Shown: piece after piece, positions 32,856 to 42,989 of the stretch | Layout of the letters: every line of letters starts with the position of its first letter | Position numbering within the stretch: position 1 is the first letter of the stretch | Assembly (NCBI GenBank): GCA_963575745.1 | Contig: CAUYUJ010021051.1 | Coordinates: forward strand, 17,501 to 81,500 | Length of the DNA: 64,000 nt | Direction of reading: 5' to 3' | From: Prorocentrum cordatum | Lineage: Eukaryota > Sar > Dinophyceae > Prorocentrales > Prorocentraceae | Position numbers and translations under genes: made by a program | The notes under the pieces: model-generated | The model's input: only the letters and a program-made list of their open reading frames with translations | Databases searched by the model: none | Told to the model about the DNA's origin: nothing

Positions 32856-33151
32856 ACACCGACACCGACGGCAGCGGCAACCAGATTGACACCAGCAGAG
32901 TGAAGGACATTTCAAATCGGATGGATATTCCGTCCTCGAGCCGCGCGCGATCTTCTTCGGTAAGACCGACGGCTTCTGCTGGGGAGAACCCTCCTCCTCC
33001 TCCTCCTCCCCCCGTCGTGTCTGATTGGAGGATGATCACTATGTTCCTGGCTTCTAGAACTGTCTTCCCAGGTAGCCGAGTTTTTGACACTATGGTTTCG
33101 AGCAAGCGAGAATTGGAGCAGACTAGACAGCGGCATCGATCTCAGAAGTGA
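32820..33151 (+). repeat. ORF1-end/junction repeat copy 2 with downstream flank
   Basis: About 130 bp (32820-32960) match 29900-30050. The flank reads in one frame to 33151 (FLASRTVFPGSRVFDTMVSS, RELEQTRQRHRSQK) and may be the start of a further, truncated element gene. Confidence 0.55.
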
Positions 33152-33413
33152 CCGGCCCCCCTTTCATTGACCCCCTTCGGCTTCCTCACACGTCAGAGGT
33201 GGTGGGTCTCAGGCTGGGGCTTTTGCAAACCCGTCGGCGTTCGAAGCTGTCACAGAGGGTGGAGGGGCACGACCGCCGCGACCAGGGACATCGCTTCGAG
33301 TTTAATCAATGAGTCTCGAGCCGAATGATTTGCTGCCAAGATGTACTCGTTGAGACATCGGAACCAATGCTTTGAATGTAATTAGAGGAACACCCCGATC
33401 ACAATTGTTTTAC

Positions 33414-33520
33414 GGCTATGGGGCTATAGGGTTATAGGGCCACTATTGGGCGCCCCTGGGCACCCGGGCATCCGGGCACCCCCGGGCACCCGGGCACCGG
33501 ACCATCCAGGCACCCAGGCG
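33414..33520 (-). repeat. Inverted copy of the CTATAG / GGTGCCCGGG minisatellite pair
   Basis: Reads GGCTATAGGGTTATAGGGCC followed by GGGCACCCGGGCATCCGGGC and related units. On the minus strand this equals the arrangement at 17460-17710. Confidence 0.75.
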
Positions 33521-33604
33521 GGCCACCGAAATCGGCGGCACACTTCCCCTACCCATATGGTATCGACAGGACCCTTACAGAAGCAAACTCTGATTGGGGA
33601 ACAT

Positions 33605-33840
33605 CTATGTTCTGTCTTTGGCATATTGGTTTGGGTGGGAAGAGAGACAGAGAGAGATAAAGAGAGAGAGAGAGAGAGAGCGAAAGAGAGAAACACAGAG
33701 AAAGAGAGAGAGAGATAGAGAAATAAAATCACAAAAGGAAACAAAGAGAGAGAGAGAGAGAGAGAGAGAACATAACACATAAAACTACAGAGGGAGAAAA
33801 AAATGATAGAGGGAGAGAGAGAGAGAGCGAGAAGCAGACA
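33605..33840 (+). repeat. (GA)n microsatellite with shared flank
   Basis: The flank TCTGTCTTTGGCATATTGG just before the GA array matches the flank of the GA array at 18128 (TCTGTTTGTGGCATATCGC). The pair looks like copies of one dispersed element carrying a GA tail. Confidence 0.75.
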
Positions 33841-33959
33841 GGGAGGGAACGGGATCGGCAAAATGGGACAGACAGGGAGGGGGGCGAATGAAGAACGGAG
33901 GAGGGATAATGCAAAGGGGGGTCGGCGGAGGGCTAATGGAGTATGAGGAGTTAGCGGGG

Positions 33960-35140
33960 AGATCTAGTAACGAGGAGTACGCGGACGGAGCGAAGAAGGA
34001 AGGGGCAAAAGAGAGGTGAAGCGAAAAGGGAGGGACAGGAGGGGGATATTATTCACCAGCCGGATGAGGAAGCGGGGGGGGGGGGGACAGAGGAGACGGA
34101 TGGTGTTGACGCGCAGGAGCAGCAGGCGCAGTAGTAGGATACGGAAAAGGAAAAGTGGAGGGAACGGAGGACAGGAAAGGAGGATGGTGATCACGAGGAC
34201 ATGAGGTGAAGGCCGAGGAGCAACAGGAGAAGTGGCACAGCTTCGGCGCGAGAAAGGGCGACCAAAAAGGGCCGTGCCTCGGGCCCGGTGGCACCGACCT
34301 GGGACGAGGGGAGGGCGGCACCCGAGGTAGGCACCGCAGCTCCCCCCCGCCCAAACGATGTGTAGGCCAATTGGCGTTCCCGCCCGCCCGGACGAGATTT
34401 GGGGCAACTGACGCGAGAGTACTCCGACCCCAAGGCGCACCAGGGTGGCCGACGGACCCACACGTGGTGCAGACGACAATGCGCTCGTCACTGGCCCCGT
34501 CAGGGCCTTCGATGGGAGCTGCAGGGCAGGAGTGATCACGGGCGTGCCACGGCCTGGTGCCTGCCCAGGCATCGCTCCCCCTCCCCCCCATCCTCGGCAG
34601 GAGGTGCAGCCGAGTTGTTAGCACTCGACGGACTGCTGCACGGTTGCGAGAGGCTGCTAGCGCCGTCCCCATCATCTTCCGCTTGGGGAGACTCACCCAA
34701 CTCAACATGCCGAAGCCAGGAGATGGGGTCGAAACACGCTTTGTTTGAATTGAAGGCCTTGTAACGGAACGGGCAAATCGAGACTTTTCTGACAATGTCA
34801 GGGCACCCGTGAATTACCAGACGGCTTTGTTTCGAACATCGATACAGCTCGGCCCCACAGCGAGCATATTTGTCCGACGCACGGTTGCCAGACCATCCAC
34901 GACGTCGGCGACGTTGCACTGCGTTGGTTGTTTTTTGGCAGCAACGTCGTCGCGCTTGTCGTGAACTTGGGCCCACAAGTGGGCCCGAGGGCTAAGTGGG
35001 CTGGACGCGGCTCGAACGTCAAAGGCGCAAGCCACAGTGCCAGCACAGTCTATATGCAAGGTTCACTCCTCGGACAGCGCAGCAAGGCGTGTGAGCTGGA
35101 GGACGGCACCATCTTCGCGGTCCTTTGCCGCTTGGGTCTC
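33960..35140 (-). pseudogene. Minus-strand remnants 3' of the C-x2-C-G gene
   Basis: Short coherent minus-strand pieces: RIVVCTTCGSVGHPGAPWGR (about 34420-34480, a second C-x2-C-G motif), CPFRYKAFNSNKACFDPISW (about 34710-34770) and DDVAAKKQPTQCNVADVVDG (about 34880-34950). They are in different frames. They may be 3' exons or decayed copies of the gene at 35143-36115. Exon borders could not be set. Confidence 0.3.
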
Positions 35141-35142
35141 GT

Positions 35143-36115
35143 CTAGAGGCACCACCACCTCCAGATGACGCTAGGCAAGCACGTTCCAGTCCACATCCAC
35201 CGCCACCGGCGACCGTCCCGCCACCCCCACCGATGAGATCGTGCCCGCGAAGGCGAGGAAAACGAGAATGGTTGAGGATCGTACGCCACTGAGGGGAAAG
35301 AGAGGGGGGGTTCAGTCCGAAAAAACGCCCGGGGGGGCCATCCGAGGAGACCCTTTTCCCGGGCAGGCCATCGCGCCAGCCAGGGGCCAGCGACAGGCCC
35401 CCCCCCTTTTCTGGGCGAATTGACCATCGGACTCGGCAAGTGCTCCATGGCACAGTCGCGGTCCAAGCATTCTCCAAGGGCCATGGCGTCGGGCTCATTG
35501 AGCCCAAAGGCCTCGAGGCAGTCGGCCAAGCCGACGGACGGAATTCGTCTCTCGACGGGCCCTGGAAGACATCCGCCTCGAACCTCCCGAGCTTCGCCCC
35601 CAGGAGTCCTCCAGGGGCCCAGCTTAAGAGGTCTGTTGGGGTGCTTCCCTTTCAGAACCGCTCTAGAGTTCTTCCTGCCAGGGTCCACTAGGGCATGCTG
35701 GGAGCCCAGACAAGCCTTGCGGAGCCCTCTGGAGCCCTGCGAGACGGTAGCATAGCCTCCACAGGTCGAGCAAAAGAGGATCGGCGGCTGGCCCTCTGCC
35801 GCCACCTCAAACTCGAGCAACATATGCCCGTGGGCCGCCCACGGATTTTGCTCAAGATCTCTGGCCATCGAGGACAACTCTGGACTCGGGCTCTGCGCGA
35901 GGGAAGGGCCGCCTGAGCCCGCGATGTGTAATTCGTTATTGTGAAGGAAGCACGGTCTGACTCACCCCTCCCCTTGCTGCTGCCTGTTGGCCCGCCTCTG
36001 TCCCTTCCCTTCTTGCTGCCCAGGGGGAGGGGCCCTCTGGAGGGGGAGCAGGGGCAGCAGCAGGATCGCCTCCCACGCCCACCCTCCGCCTCAACTCCTC
36101 AATGGCCTCCTCGAG
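35143..36115 (-). CDS. Minus-strand spliced gene, C-x2-C-G zinc-ribbon-like domain (exons 36115-35966 and 35892-35143)
   Basis: Exon 1 reads LEEAIEELRRRVGVGGDPAA and a Pro/Ala-rich part. It ends at a consensus donor (GGG/GTGAGT at 35966/35965). A 73-bp intron ends CTCGCGCAG, and exon 2 begins in phase at 35892: SPSPELSSMARDLEQNPWAA. Exon 2 then has HGHMLLEFEVAAEGQPPILF-CSTCGGYATVSQ, followed by GLRKACLG and an L-x-x-G-K-H-P-N block. This is the same module as at about 58440-58620 (H...FCIKCGGW...L...C...RLGMGLYP). I know such C-x2-C-G modules from the C-termini of many dinoflagellate TE-like proteins; the Cys residues may bind zinc. Upstream exons lie beyond 36115. The true 3' end may be earlier than the stop at 35143, because coherence is lost after about 35400 at a C-run. 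Confidence 0.6.
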
Positions 36116-36735
36116 CTCAGCATGCAGGAAGAGTAGTGAGACGGAGGAGGACTTGCAGGAGGAGGTGTGGAGCAGGAGGGAGGAAGGGAGGGGAGGAGGA
36201 GTGAAATACAGCCATGCATCCCATTCAATTGTGCCTGCCACCTGTACAGTGCCTGAGCATTAGCTTATGACAGTCCTCCGCAGAGCTCACAGCGAGCCGC
36301 GGGCGCAGGCGGCACGGACGGCTGGCAGAGTTGCGACCCACGCCGCCAGTGCGTTCACGTCTTGCCGCGGCAGCGCGGGCGTTCGGGACCTCGGACTCCA
36401 TCGATGGACGGAGAGCTGTCTGACTGCATGGGGCAAGTCCCACCACTGAGCCAGCCCAGCCTTTGGGGTGCCGACTCGTTCGAGGAGCGCGCAGCAGGCC
36501 GTAACGTGTGGCGCCTCGTGTCCTGGGGCAGGCTAGGGCCGTAGCATGTGGCCAGAGGGGCGCTGCATGTGCCCTGTGGGACGACGGTTCGAGCAACGCC
36601 CAGAAAGCCTTCTCATGTGCCACCTCAGCCGCTCTATGCGCTACTTAGGATTGCTGTGAGGTCAGGAGGAGGTGGAAGACGGATGCCTTCACATGTGTCA
36701 TCTCTCGCCATCATTGCATGTAGAGTTCTCATGGA
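36116..36735. other. Spacer upstream of the minus-strand gene
   Basis: The first 100 bp (about 36120-36220) are GGA-rich, i.e. a pyrimidine-rich intron on the minus strand, and end near the acceptor used for exon 1. The rest shows no coherent frame. Confidence 0.4.
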
Positions 36736-37210
36736 GCGGATTTAGACTACCTTGAGGCTCTCCTGGGACTCTCGGGAGCCTCCTGGGGCCTGTTGGAGGT
36801 GCCTTCGAAGTCTGTTCTGGGTGACTTTCTGGGCTATCTTGGGGCCCTCCTGTGGCCGTCTTTGGAGGCCTCTTCTGCTCCCTTAGGATGGCGGAGGCCC
36901 AACAAAGCGAGAACGCGACACACAAACAAAAAGCCTGAGGATAGTTAAGGAGTTTGGCCTTTTGGCCTCTTGGTGCCCTCCCGTGGATCCTCTTGAAGCC
37001 CTCCTCTGGAGCCTTACTGGGGACCTCTGGTGCCGTCTTCATGCAATATTGGGACATCTGGGGCTGTCTTGAAAGCCTCTTGGGCCATCTTGGCGGCTTT
37101 GGGGGCACGTCCTGGCTGTCTTGGAGGTCATCGTGGGCATCCTGGAGACCTTGGAGAGCGCCAGGGGAAGGTGGCGCCCAGAGCGCCAGGAGACATGGGG
37201 CGCTCAGAGA
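36736..37210 (+). repeat. Decayed CCTCTTGG/GCCGTCTTGG repeat region
   Basis: Imperfect units such as GCCTCCTGGGGCC, GCCGTCTTTGGAGGCC and GGGCCATCTTGGCGGC recur every 20-40 bp. It resembles the repeat at 2950-3375 and parts of the units in 24430-26045. Confidence 0.6.
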
Positions 37211-37711
37211 GCCCGGGGAAGGGGGGGGTGGCGGTGCATGCCGGTGAGCGTGTCGAGAGGAGGGGTGGGGGCTCTGAGAAGACCTGACATCTTACCACGC
37301 CTCAGAAGGGGGGCAGGGGTAGCAAGGGAAGACAGCCCTCGGCATCCTACCACGTCTCAGCGCGCTACCAGTATCGCGTTGCCCCTCAGCGGCGCGTGGT
37401 TGGCCGGGACGCTCGATTTCGAAATTTTTACGGCACCTTTTGTTTTTGTGACATTTCTGGATGCGCGAGACGACGCGCGCATGTGCATTTTTGTTTGCGA
37501 AGGGTTCTTGAACACATATTGTTGAAGATGACGCACTGTGCGCGGATGGTGTTGTTAGACAGGGAGGAGGGGGGGGTGATAAACGGATTGCAAGGGATAG
37601 TACGAATTCATATTCCAGATGGGCGAGTTTGCAGAATCATGTGCAAAAGACTACACGAAAAAAAAGACGATGCGGGGGAGAATCCATTATTCTTTCAGAG
37701 AGGATCATCAA

Positions 37712-38335
37712 CGTGGTGCGATCTGGAGGCGGCAACGGGCAGCAGCGTTGCGAAACCTCTCTGGACCCACCCAGCGCACGAGGCGGCAACGAGTCGGCAA
37801 CGGGCAGCAGCATGGCGAAACCTCCTTGGAACCACACCGCGCTCGATGCGGTAACGCGGCGGCAACGGGAGGCAGCATGGCCAAGCCTCGCCGCAGTCGC
37901 CCAGCGTTCGAGGCGGCAACGACGAGGCGGCAACGGGCGGCAACATGGCGAAACCACGCCCGAACCACTCAACGCACGGGGCAGCAACGGGCGGCAACAT
38001 GGCGAAGCCTCGCCGAACCCACCCGGCGCTCGAGGCGGCAACGAGGGCCGCAACGTGGCGAAGCCTCACCAGACCCGCCCATCGAACGAGGCGGCAATTG
38101 GCGGCAACGTGGCGAAACCTCGCTGGGTCCACCCAACCCGCGAGGCAGCAGCGAGGGGGCAACGGGCGGCAAACGTTGCGAAACCTCGCCAGACCCTCCC
38201 AGCGCACAAGGCGGCAACGAGGAGGCGACGGGTGAAGACGTGGCGAAACCTCGACATACCCACCCAGCGAACGAAGTGGCAACGGGCAACAACATGGCGC
38301 AACCTCGCCAGGCCCATCCAATTCCTGATAATACA
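37712..38335 (+). repeat. Tandem repeat of a 55-66 bp unit, about ten copies
   Basis: The consensus is roughly GGCAACGxGxGGCAACATGG + CGAAACCTCGCCxGACCCAC + CCAGCGCxCGA. The anchor ATGGCGAAACCTCG or GTGGCGAAACCTCG recurs throughout. Three frames stay open (ORFs of 243, 259 and, on minus, 314 aa) because the unit lacks stops. I treat them as repeat translations. Confidence 0.9.
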
Positions 38336-38339
38336 AGTA

Positions 38340-38985
38340 AGAGCCTTTAAGTGCAAGCATTGTCTGGGGAATTTCGGACAGGAGTTTCGAGCGAGGGCCG
38401 AAGTTTGAAGTTGAGCCGCCCTCCATGTACTCGCTGTAAGTGTCAAAAGCTATGTGTACAATATCATCGGCACCGCAAACATGAATATCATTCGCTTGAC
38501 TCGAATTGTGTATTTGTATGGTCATGGTGGATATGGAAGTGACGGCCGTGTCGGCAATCTCGATACTGATAATATTGTGGGCGAGTACGACGAGTGTGGA
38601 CATTGATGATAATGGCTGCGATGGTGATGGTGTATGCAATGATCAATGATGGTGATGCAGACTAATGTGACAAGGCGCCAGTGTGGGCTTAAAGAGTTTC
38701 CAGTGAGGCCTTCACTGTATGTTTGCTCACAGGACTTTCACTCAATGATTGCTCCCACGTGTGTAACATCTGTTCATATTGCGCGGCAGGCTGACATAGC
38801 TTGTGGTTTCATCACGCTGCTGTCTTCTCCAATCTTCTCCCTCCCCCCATAAAAAAAAGCGAGCGCACCGACGGTCTCTGGAGACTGCCCGTTTGCGGTT
38901 GTGCTTACGAGGCTCTTTGGTGCAATCCGTTGCCCAGTTGTTTCGGGCACCCGCGGCACAATCGTGTTGCTATGGGGCGACTGCG
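38340..38985. other. A/T-richer unique spacer
   Basis: No repeat and no coherent ORF. Contains a short TGATGGTGATG stretch near 38600-38660. Nothing else seen. Confidence 0.4.
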
Positions 38986-38989
38986 CGTG

Positions 38990-39690
38990 CGATTAACGGT
39001 GGGCCCGCGGCCAAGAATGTGTTGCCGGAGGCCTCGCAGTCTAAGATGCGTTATTTGGTTTCGGTTGCGGGCGCAGCTGCGGGCGAATCCAGTCGAAACC
39101 GATGGGAAGAATGGGTAAACTTCCAAATGGTACCCCCCCCTTGCATCCTTGCCTCCATACTATCAGTTTTGACTGTACGTGCCCGTGGCCGAAAATGTGT
39201 TGCCAGAGGGTGGTTGCGTGTGCGGTGGGCGCGGTTGCGGGTGCCCGCGGCCCGAATTGTGTTGCCCGAAGAAGGTGGTGTGCAAGTGTATTGCCCGGGT
39301 GCGGTTAGGCTGGATTTGCGGTTGCCGGCGCCAGCGGCCCAACATGTGTTGTTTAGGTGGCGGGCGCGGTTGTGGGGGTGGTTGCGGCTGCTCGCAGTCC
39401 AAAATGTTATGCCCGATTGCGAGTGCGGTTTTGATTGTTTGGTTCTGGGGGCGTCCCCGGGGGCCCGCATCAAGATTTGTTAGCCGACTGGTTTGGGGCT
39501 CGGTTGCCAGCACGGTTGCGGGTGCCCGCGGCCCAAAATGCGTCGCCAGACAGAGGGCGGATGCATGGAGAAGATGCCGTCCAGGTGCGGTTGCGGGCGC
39601 GGTTGCGGGCGCGGTTGCGGGCGCCTGCAGCCTAAGATGTGTTGCCAAGCTGTGGTTGCGTATGCCCGCGGCCGCGGGCGGATAGTTGGG
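38990..39690 (+). repeat. Degenerate minisatellite, GCGGTTGCGGGTGCCCGCGG-type unit, Cys-rich when translated
   Basis: The block GTGCCCGCGGCCCAAAATGTG + TTGCC recurs about eight times with insertions of GCGGTTGCGGGC (three perfect copies near 39588-39625). One frame from 39179 reads Cys-rich sequence (GGCVCGGRGCGCPRPELCC) that could be mistaken for a metallothionein-like protein; it follows from the repeat. Confidence 0.8.
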
Positions 39691-39879
39691 AGCGGATTTA
39701 CAAAGTAGAATATAGGACATTCCCGGGTATTATGGGACGACGGATCGACCGAGATTTCGGGTGGATAATGTATTGGAGGCGTGTTGATATCATGGACAGG
39801 CGCTGTACCTCCTTTGCAGCGCCTCTGGCGCCGCCCCCTCGCATGTTTCGCGCGCGGGGTGGGGGGGGGGCAGTTCCGA

Positions 39880-40160
39880 CCAACGAAATCTGCGCGGCCT
39901 CCCGAAAGCTTCCGCCTGTGTGGTGTTTTTTTTCTGCGTGCATCGCTCTCGGGCCCTGGCCCGCAGAAAACGGCCCGCGACGAAAAGCTTGTTCCCAGGG
40001 TTGGGCCAGCGGGCGCGGCGGCGCAGGCCTTCAAACTTCATCTTTCACCTCCGGCGGGCCGTTCTCGGGCCCCTCTGGTCGAGCTGCGCGAGACGGGGTC
40101 AATGCCAACGGGGGGTTCGCTAGAGCACCGGATCTTGCAGGATCTTGCAAATCTAGCGTT
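39880..40160 (+). repeat. Dispersed repeat copy 1 (partner at 40390-40560)
   Basis: Shared with the second copy, in order: GGCCCGCxxCGAAAxxCTTGT, CCCxGGxTxGGGCC, AACGGGGG, a CAGAGCxCCxGATCTTGCAGGATC end. A (TA)n tract at about 40222-40260 separates the copies. Confidence 0.65.
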
Positions 40161-40359
40161 AAGTCGTGCCTGTCCCTCGACAGGAGGAGTACCCAAAAAT
40201 AATCAAAAATAGTCAGGGGACACTTGTTATTTATATATATATACATATATATATATATATCATGTTTGGGCATTTGTTTGTGTTTTCCATTTTCTATTTT
40301 TCCGACCTGAAGCTAGCGCGCAGGATTCTGCTGCAGATTGCAGGATCTTGCAAAGCCCG

Positions 40360-40665
40360 GTTGGCCCGGGATTGCATTGACCCGGATCAGACGATCCTTG
40401 TTTTGGGTCCTGCAGTGAGCGGCCCGCGGCGAAAGAGTCTTGTCCCGGGATGGGGCCGAAACCCTCGCCTCGGGAGCCTTGAGAAACGGGGGCCAACGCA
40501 GACGGGGGTCAGCCAGAGCGCCAGATCTTGCAGGATCCTGCAGGGCCAGCGGCGCATTGACCCGGGTTTGGGCGCAGGATCTTGCAGGATCCTTCGCATT
40601 GACCCGGGCTTCGGCGCAGGATGTTGTAGGATTTTGCAAGGCCTGACTCGGGTCTGGATTGACCC
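40360..40665 (+). repeat. Dispersed repeat copy 2 plus short tandem CAGGATCTTGCAGGATC units
   Basis: After the copy of the 39880 element, the motif ATTGACCCGGGxTxxGGCGC + AGGATCTTGCAGGAT is repeated three times (about 40555-40650), each about 45 bp. Decayed ends are at 40640-40670. Confidence 0.7.
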
Positions 40666-40699
40666 GGGTCAGAAGATCTTCGATTGTTTTGCCGCAGCC

Positions 40700-41280
40700 C
40701 TCTTCTTTATTCCTCCTCCCTCCCTCTGGGCAACCGCGCGCGGGACCGACCCGTGCAGGTCGGAGTCTGGGCATACGAGCAGGGCTATTCCAGGTATGCC
40801 GTCAGACATGTGGACCCCTGAAGGGGCGTCCGACGCCTCAGCGTCGAGGGGGCCCGTAAAGGGGCAGGGTTTGAAAATGGGTGGAGACGGTTTCTTTCCC
40901 CCTCTTCCCTCTCTTACGCGGGCACGATGGATTGAGGTAGCCCACCGCCCCCGATAATTAAGCTGACCCCTCTTTAACCCCCTCTTTTCTTATCCTGTTA
41001 TCATCTCATGTTGACGAGCAGCAGCGTTAAACATGTTGAGCATGGCCATGGTGGTCTCACCATATCAGCTATCGCAATCACGAGCGCGTGTGAGGGCTCT
41101 GGGGTTCTCACCGTTACAGTTGGCCCAAGTCACGAACATGCGGCAGGGCCATGGGACTCACGCAATCTCAGCCGTTCCCGGGCCAGGAAGGCGTGGCAGG
41201 GCCATGGCTTGGATTTTGAAGTTACATGCGTTTTTCGAACTGGCAGAGCATGTCATGGATTGGTTGGCGCATCCGTCACA
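40700..41280. other. Spacer without gene
   Basis: No coherent reading frame; short GGCCATGG palindromes recur (about 41040-41210). Nothing else seen. Confidence 0.35.
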
Positions 41281-41286
41281 CGCTTC

Positions 41287-41357
41287 GTGGCCTTTCCTCC
41301 TCCTCCTCCGCCTCCTCCTCCTCCTCCTCCTCCTCCTCCTCCTCCTCCTCCTCCTCC
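41287..41357 (+). repeat. (CCT)n microsatellite
   Basis: Nearly pure CCT repeat of about 70 bp, giving Leu/Ser- or Gly/Arg-only translations. Confidence 0.95.
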
Positions 41358-41454
41358 TCTTCTCCCCCCGCAACTCCCAGGCCCGAGCTTCGCCGAGTCT
41401 CCGAGACTCCAATTTTTCGAGTCTCTTCGAGGCGCCGAACTGCACCTCCCCCAG

Positions 41455-41650
41455 GGGCAGCGATAGGGGGGGATAGGGCATAAGGGATGCATCGGTCCCC
41501 GATCGCGCATGGATCGCAGACAACGGTTCGATAGCCCGAGCCTACCCAGGAACGTGCGGATTCACGATCGTGCGCGCATCGCCGATGCGTCGGCGACGCA
41601 TCGCCGATTCCAGGTCGACGTTTCCCCCCCAGCGCCTATCCCTCCCCATC
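41455..41650 (+). repeat. Dispersed repeat, copy B (partner at 15240-15425)
   Basis: See copy A for shared landmarks. Here the unit also contains a perfect palindrome-rich stretch GCGCATCGCCGATGCG + TCGGCGACGCATCGCCGA (about 41573-41608) that is shorter in copy A. Confidence 0.6.
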
Positions 41651-41689
41651 GTTGCCCCTGAGTTCGTCGCGAGCCTCAGCCATGTCCCA

Positions 41690-42764
41690 GGCCGCAGAGC
41701 GCGCCCGGGCGGCGACCCAGCCTGTCGCGGCCCCGCAAGGGGCTGCGAGCCCGAGCTCGAACGAGATTCTCGAGCGTGGCCAAGCATATCGAGAACATCC
41801 TCGGCATGCTGTCCTTCATTGCGGACAAGATTTCGATAGTCGAGATGCGCCGATGCCAATCGAGCGCGCAAGGCACTGACGCAGCAAGAATGACGGTCTG
41901 CTTTATGAAGGCGGACAGCGCCTTGTGGTCTGTGGGCGCCCGGCAAGCCGCCCTCAAGAGGGCCCGCAGCGGCGGCTCTCTCAAGGGCATCGAGCACGGG
42001 CGCATTTTCAACGAGAAGGACTAGAGGCGCGTCGAGCTGTCGGTGGCGTTGTTCTACGAGACCCACTGCGGGAATGACGCCAGCCTCTGCGACATCTTCG
42101 AGAATCGCGGAGAGCCGCCCGAGAACCAACCTCTTCTGGCTCATGCCGAGTTTCAAATCGAAGATGCTCTAGCTTGCCAAACAGAAGAACATCGAGCTCG
42201 GCGCCGAAAGCGCCCGGCGCCTCACGTGCGGCCCCTGCGCCGAGCGCGTCGGCGAGGCCCTCCCCGGCCCCCCCCGAGCTCCTCCACCTCCGCGACCTCG
42301 TGCTGCCGATCGGCAAGGAATGCACGCCATTTGAGAAGTGGGGCGACGAGTTCTCCTCCGGCGCGCCCGCCGATCAGCACTTCGAGTAGATCCCCCACAA
42401 TCCCAAGCAGATCGTCAATTGGCGCCGCCAGAACGGCGCGGTGCACGGTGTTGACCGCGCGCGAGCCACCGCGCAAGCGGTCGTCAGATGGCGCTGGGGC
42501 CTCAAGCGCGCCGCCGACGTCGCCCACGAGCCCCAGGGGCGGAACTGCCAGGACAAGCGCTATAAGCATGATTGCGCAAGCGCCGACGGACAGCTCGACT
42601 TCTGGACAGTGGCTATCCACCGGCAAATCAGGATGAATTTCAAAGCGTTCGCCCAGATCCACGCCGACGACGACGAGATGACCAGCCAGCGGGGGGCCGA
42701 GAGGAGCCGGGCCGACGCGACGGCCGAGCCAGAGGCCGACAAGTTCACGCCGAAGGGCGCTTGA
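41690..42764 (+). pseudogene. Broken gene of unknown function
   Basis: Coherent pieces: MAKHIENILGMLSFIADKIS, FMKADSALWSVGARQAALKR (41776-42024, stop), then VALFYETHCGNDASLCDIFE (about 42043-42105). A longer frame (42174-42764) reads PELLHLRDLVLPIGKECTPF-EKWGDEFSS, an in-frame TAG at 42387-42389, then NWRRQNGAVHGVDRARATAQ, ASADGQLDFWTVAIHRQIRM and FAQIHADDDEMTSQ, ending TGA. One stop and at least two frame changes mark it as a pseudogene, unless the breaks are short introns. No family was recognised. Confidence 0.4.
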
Positions 42765-42989
42765 GCGCCGAGCGGCGGCGAGCGGCGAGCGCCTGGCGCG
42801 CGAGCGCCCTGGGCCAAGCGCCCTCGCGCCATTCGCCGCGAGGGTGCCGCGCGAGCGCCTCGAGACACGCGCTCGAGCTGCGTTTCAAGCTCCAAGCGAG
42901 CGTTCGAGCACGCGCGAGTGGCGTCCCAAGCTGCGGGGTACTACCCCCCCACTCTCGCCGAGTGACCCTCGATCAAGCATCGAGCAATC

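Noticed and set aside
35490-35515. Minus-strand leader-like sequence GGCCTTTGGGCTCAATG
   Set aside because: It lies inside the coding part of an exon and lacks the ATTTT core.
39179-39685. Metallothionein-like Cys-rich ORF as a real gene
   Set aside because: The Cys pattern comes from the GCGGTTGCGGGTGCCCGC minisatellite; no conserved start or end.
41520-41560. GGTTCGA-like tRNA T-arm signal
   Set aside because: No A box, acceptor stem or cloverleaf could be paired around it; the sequence is part of a dispersed repeat.
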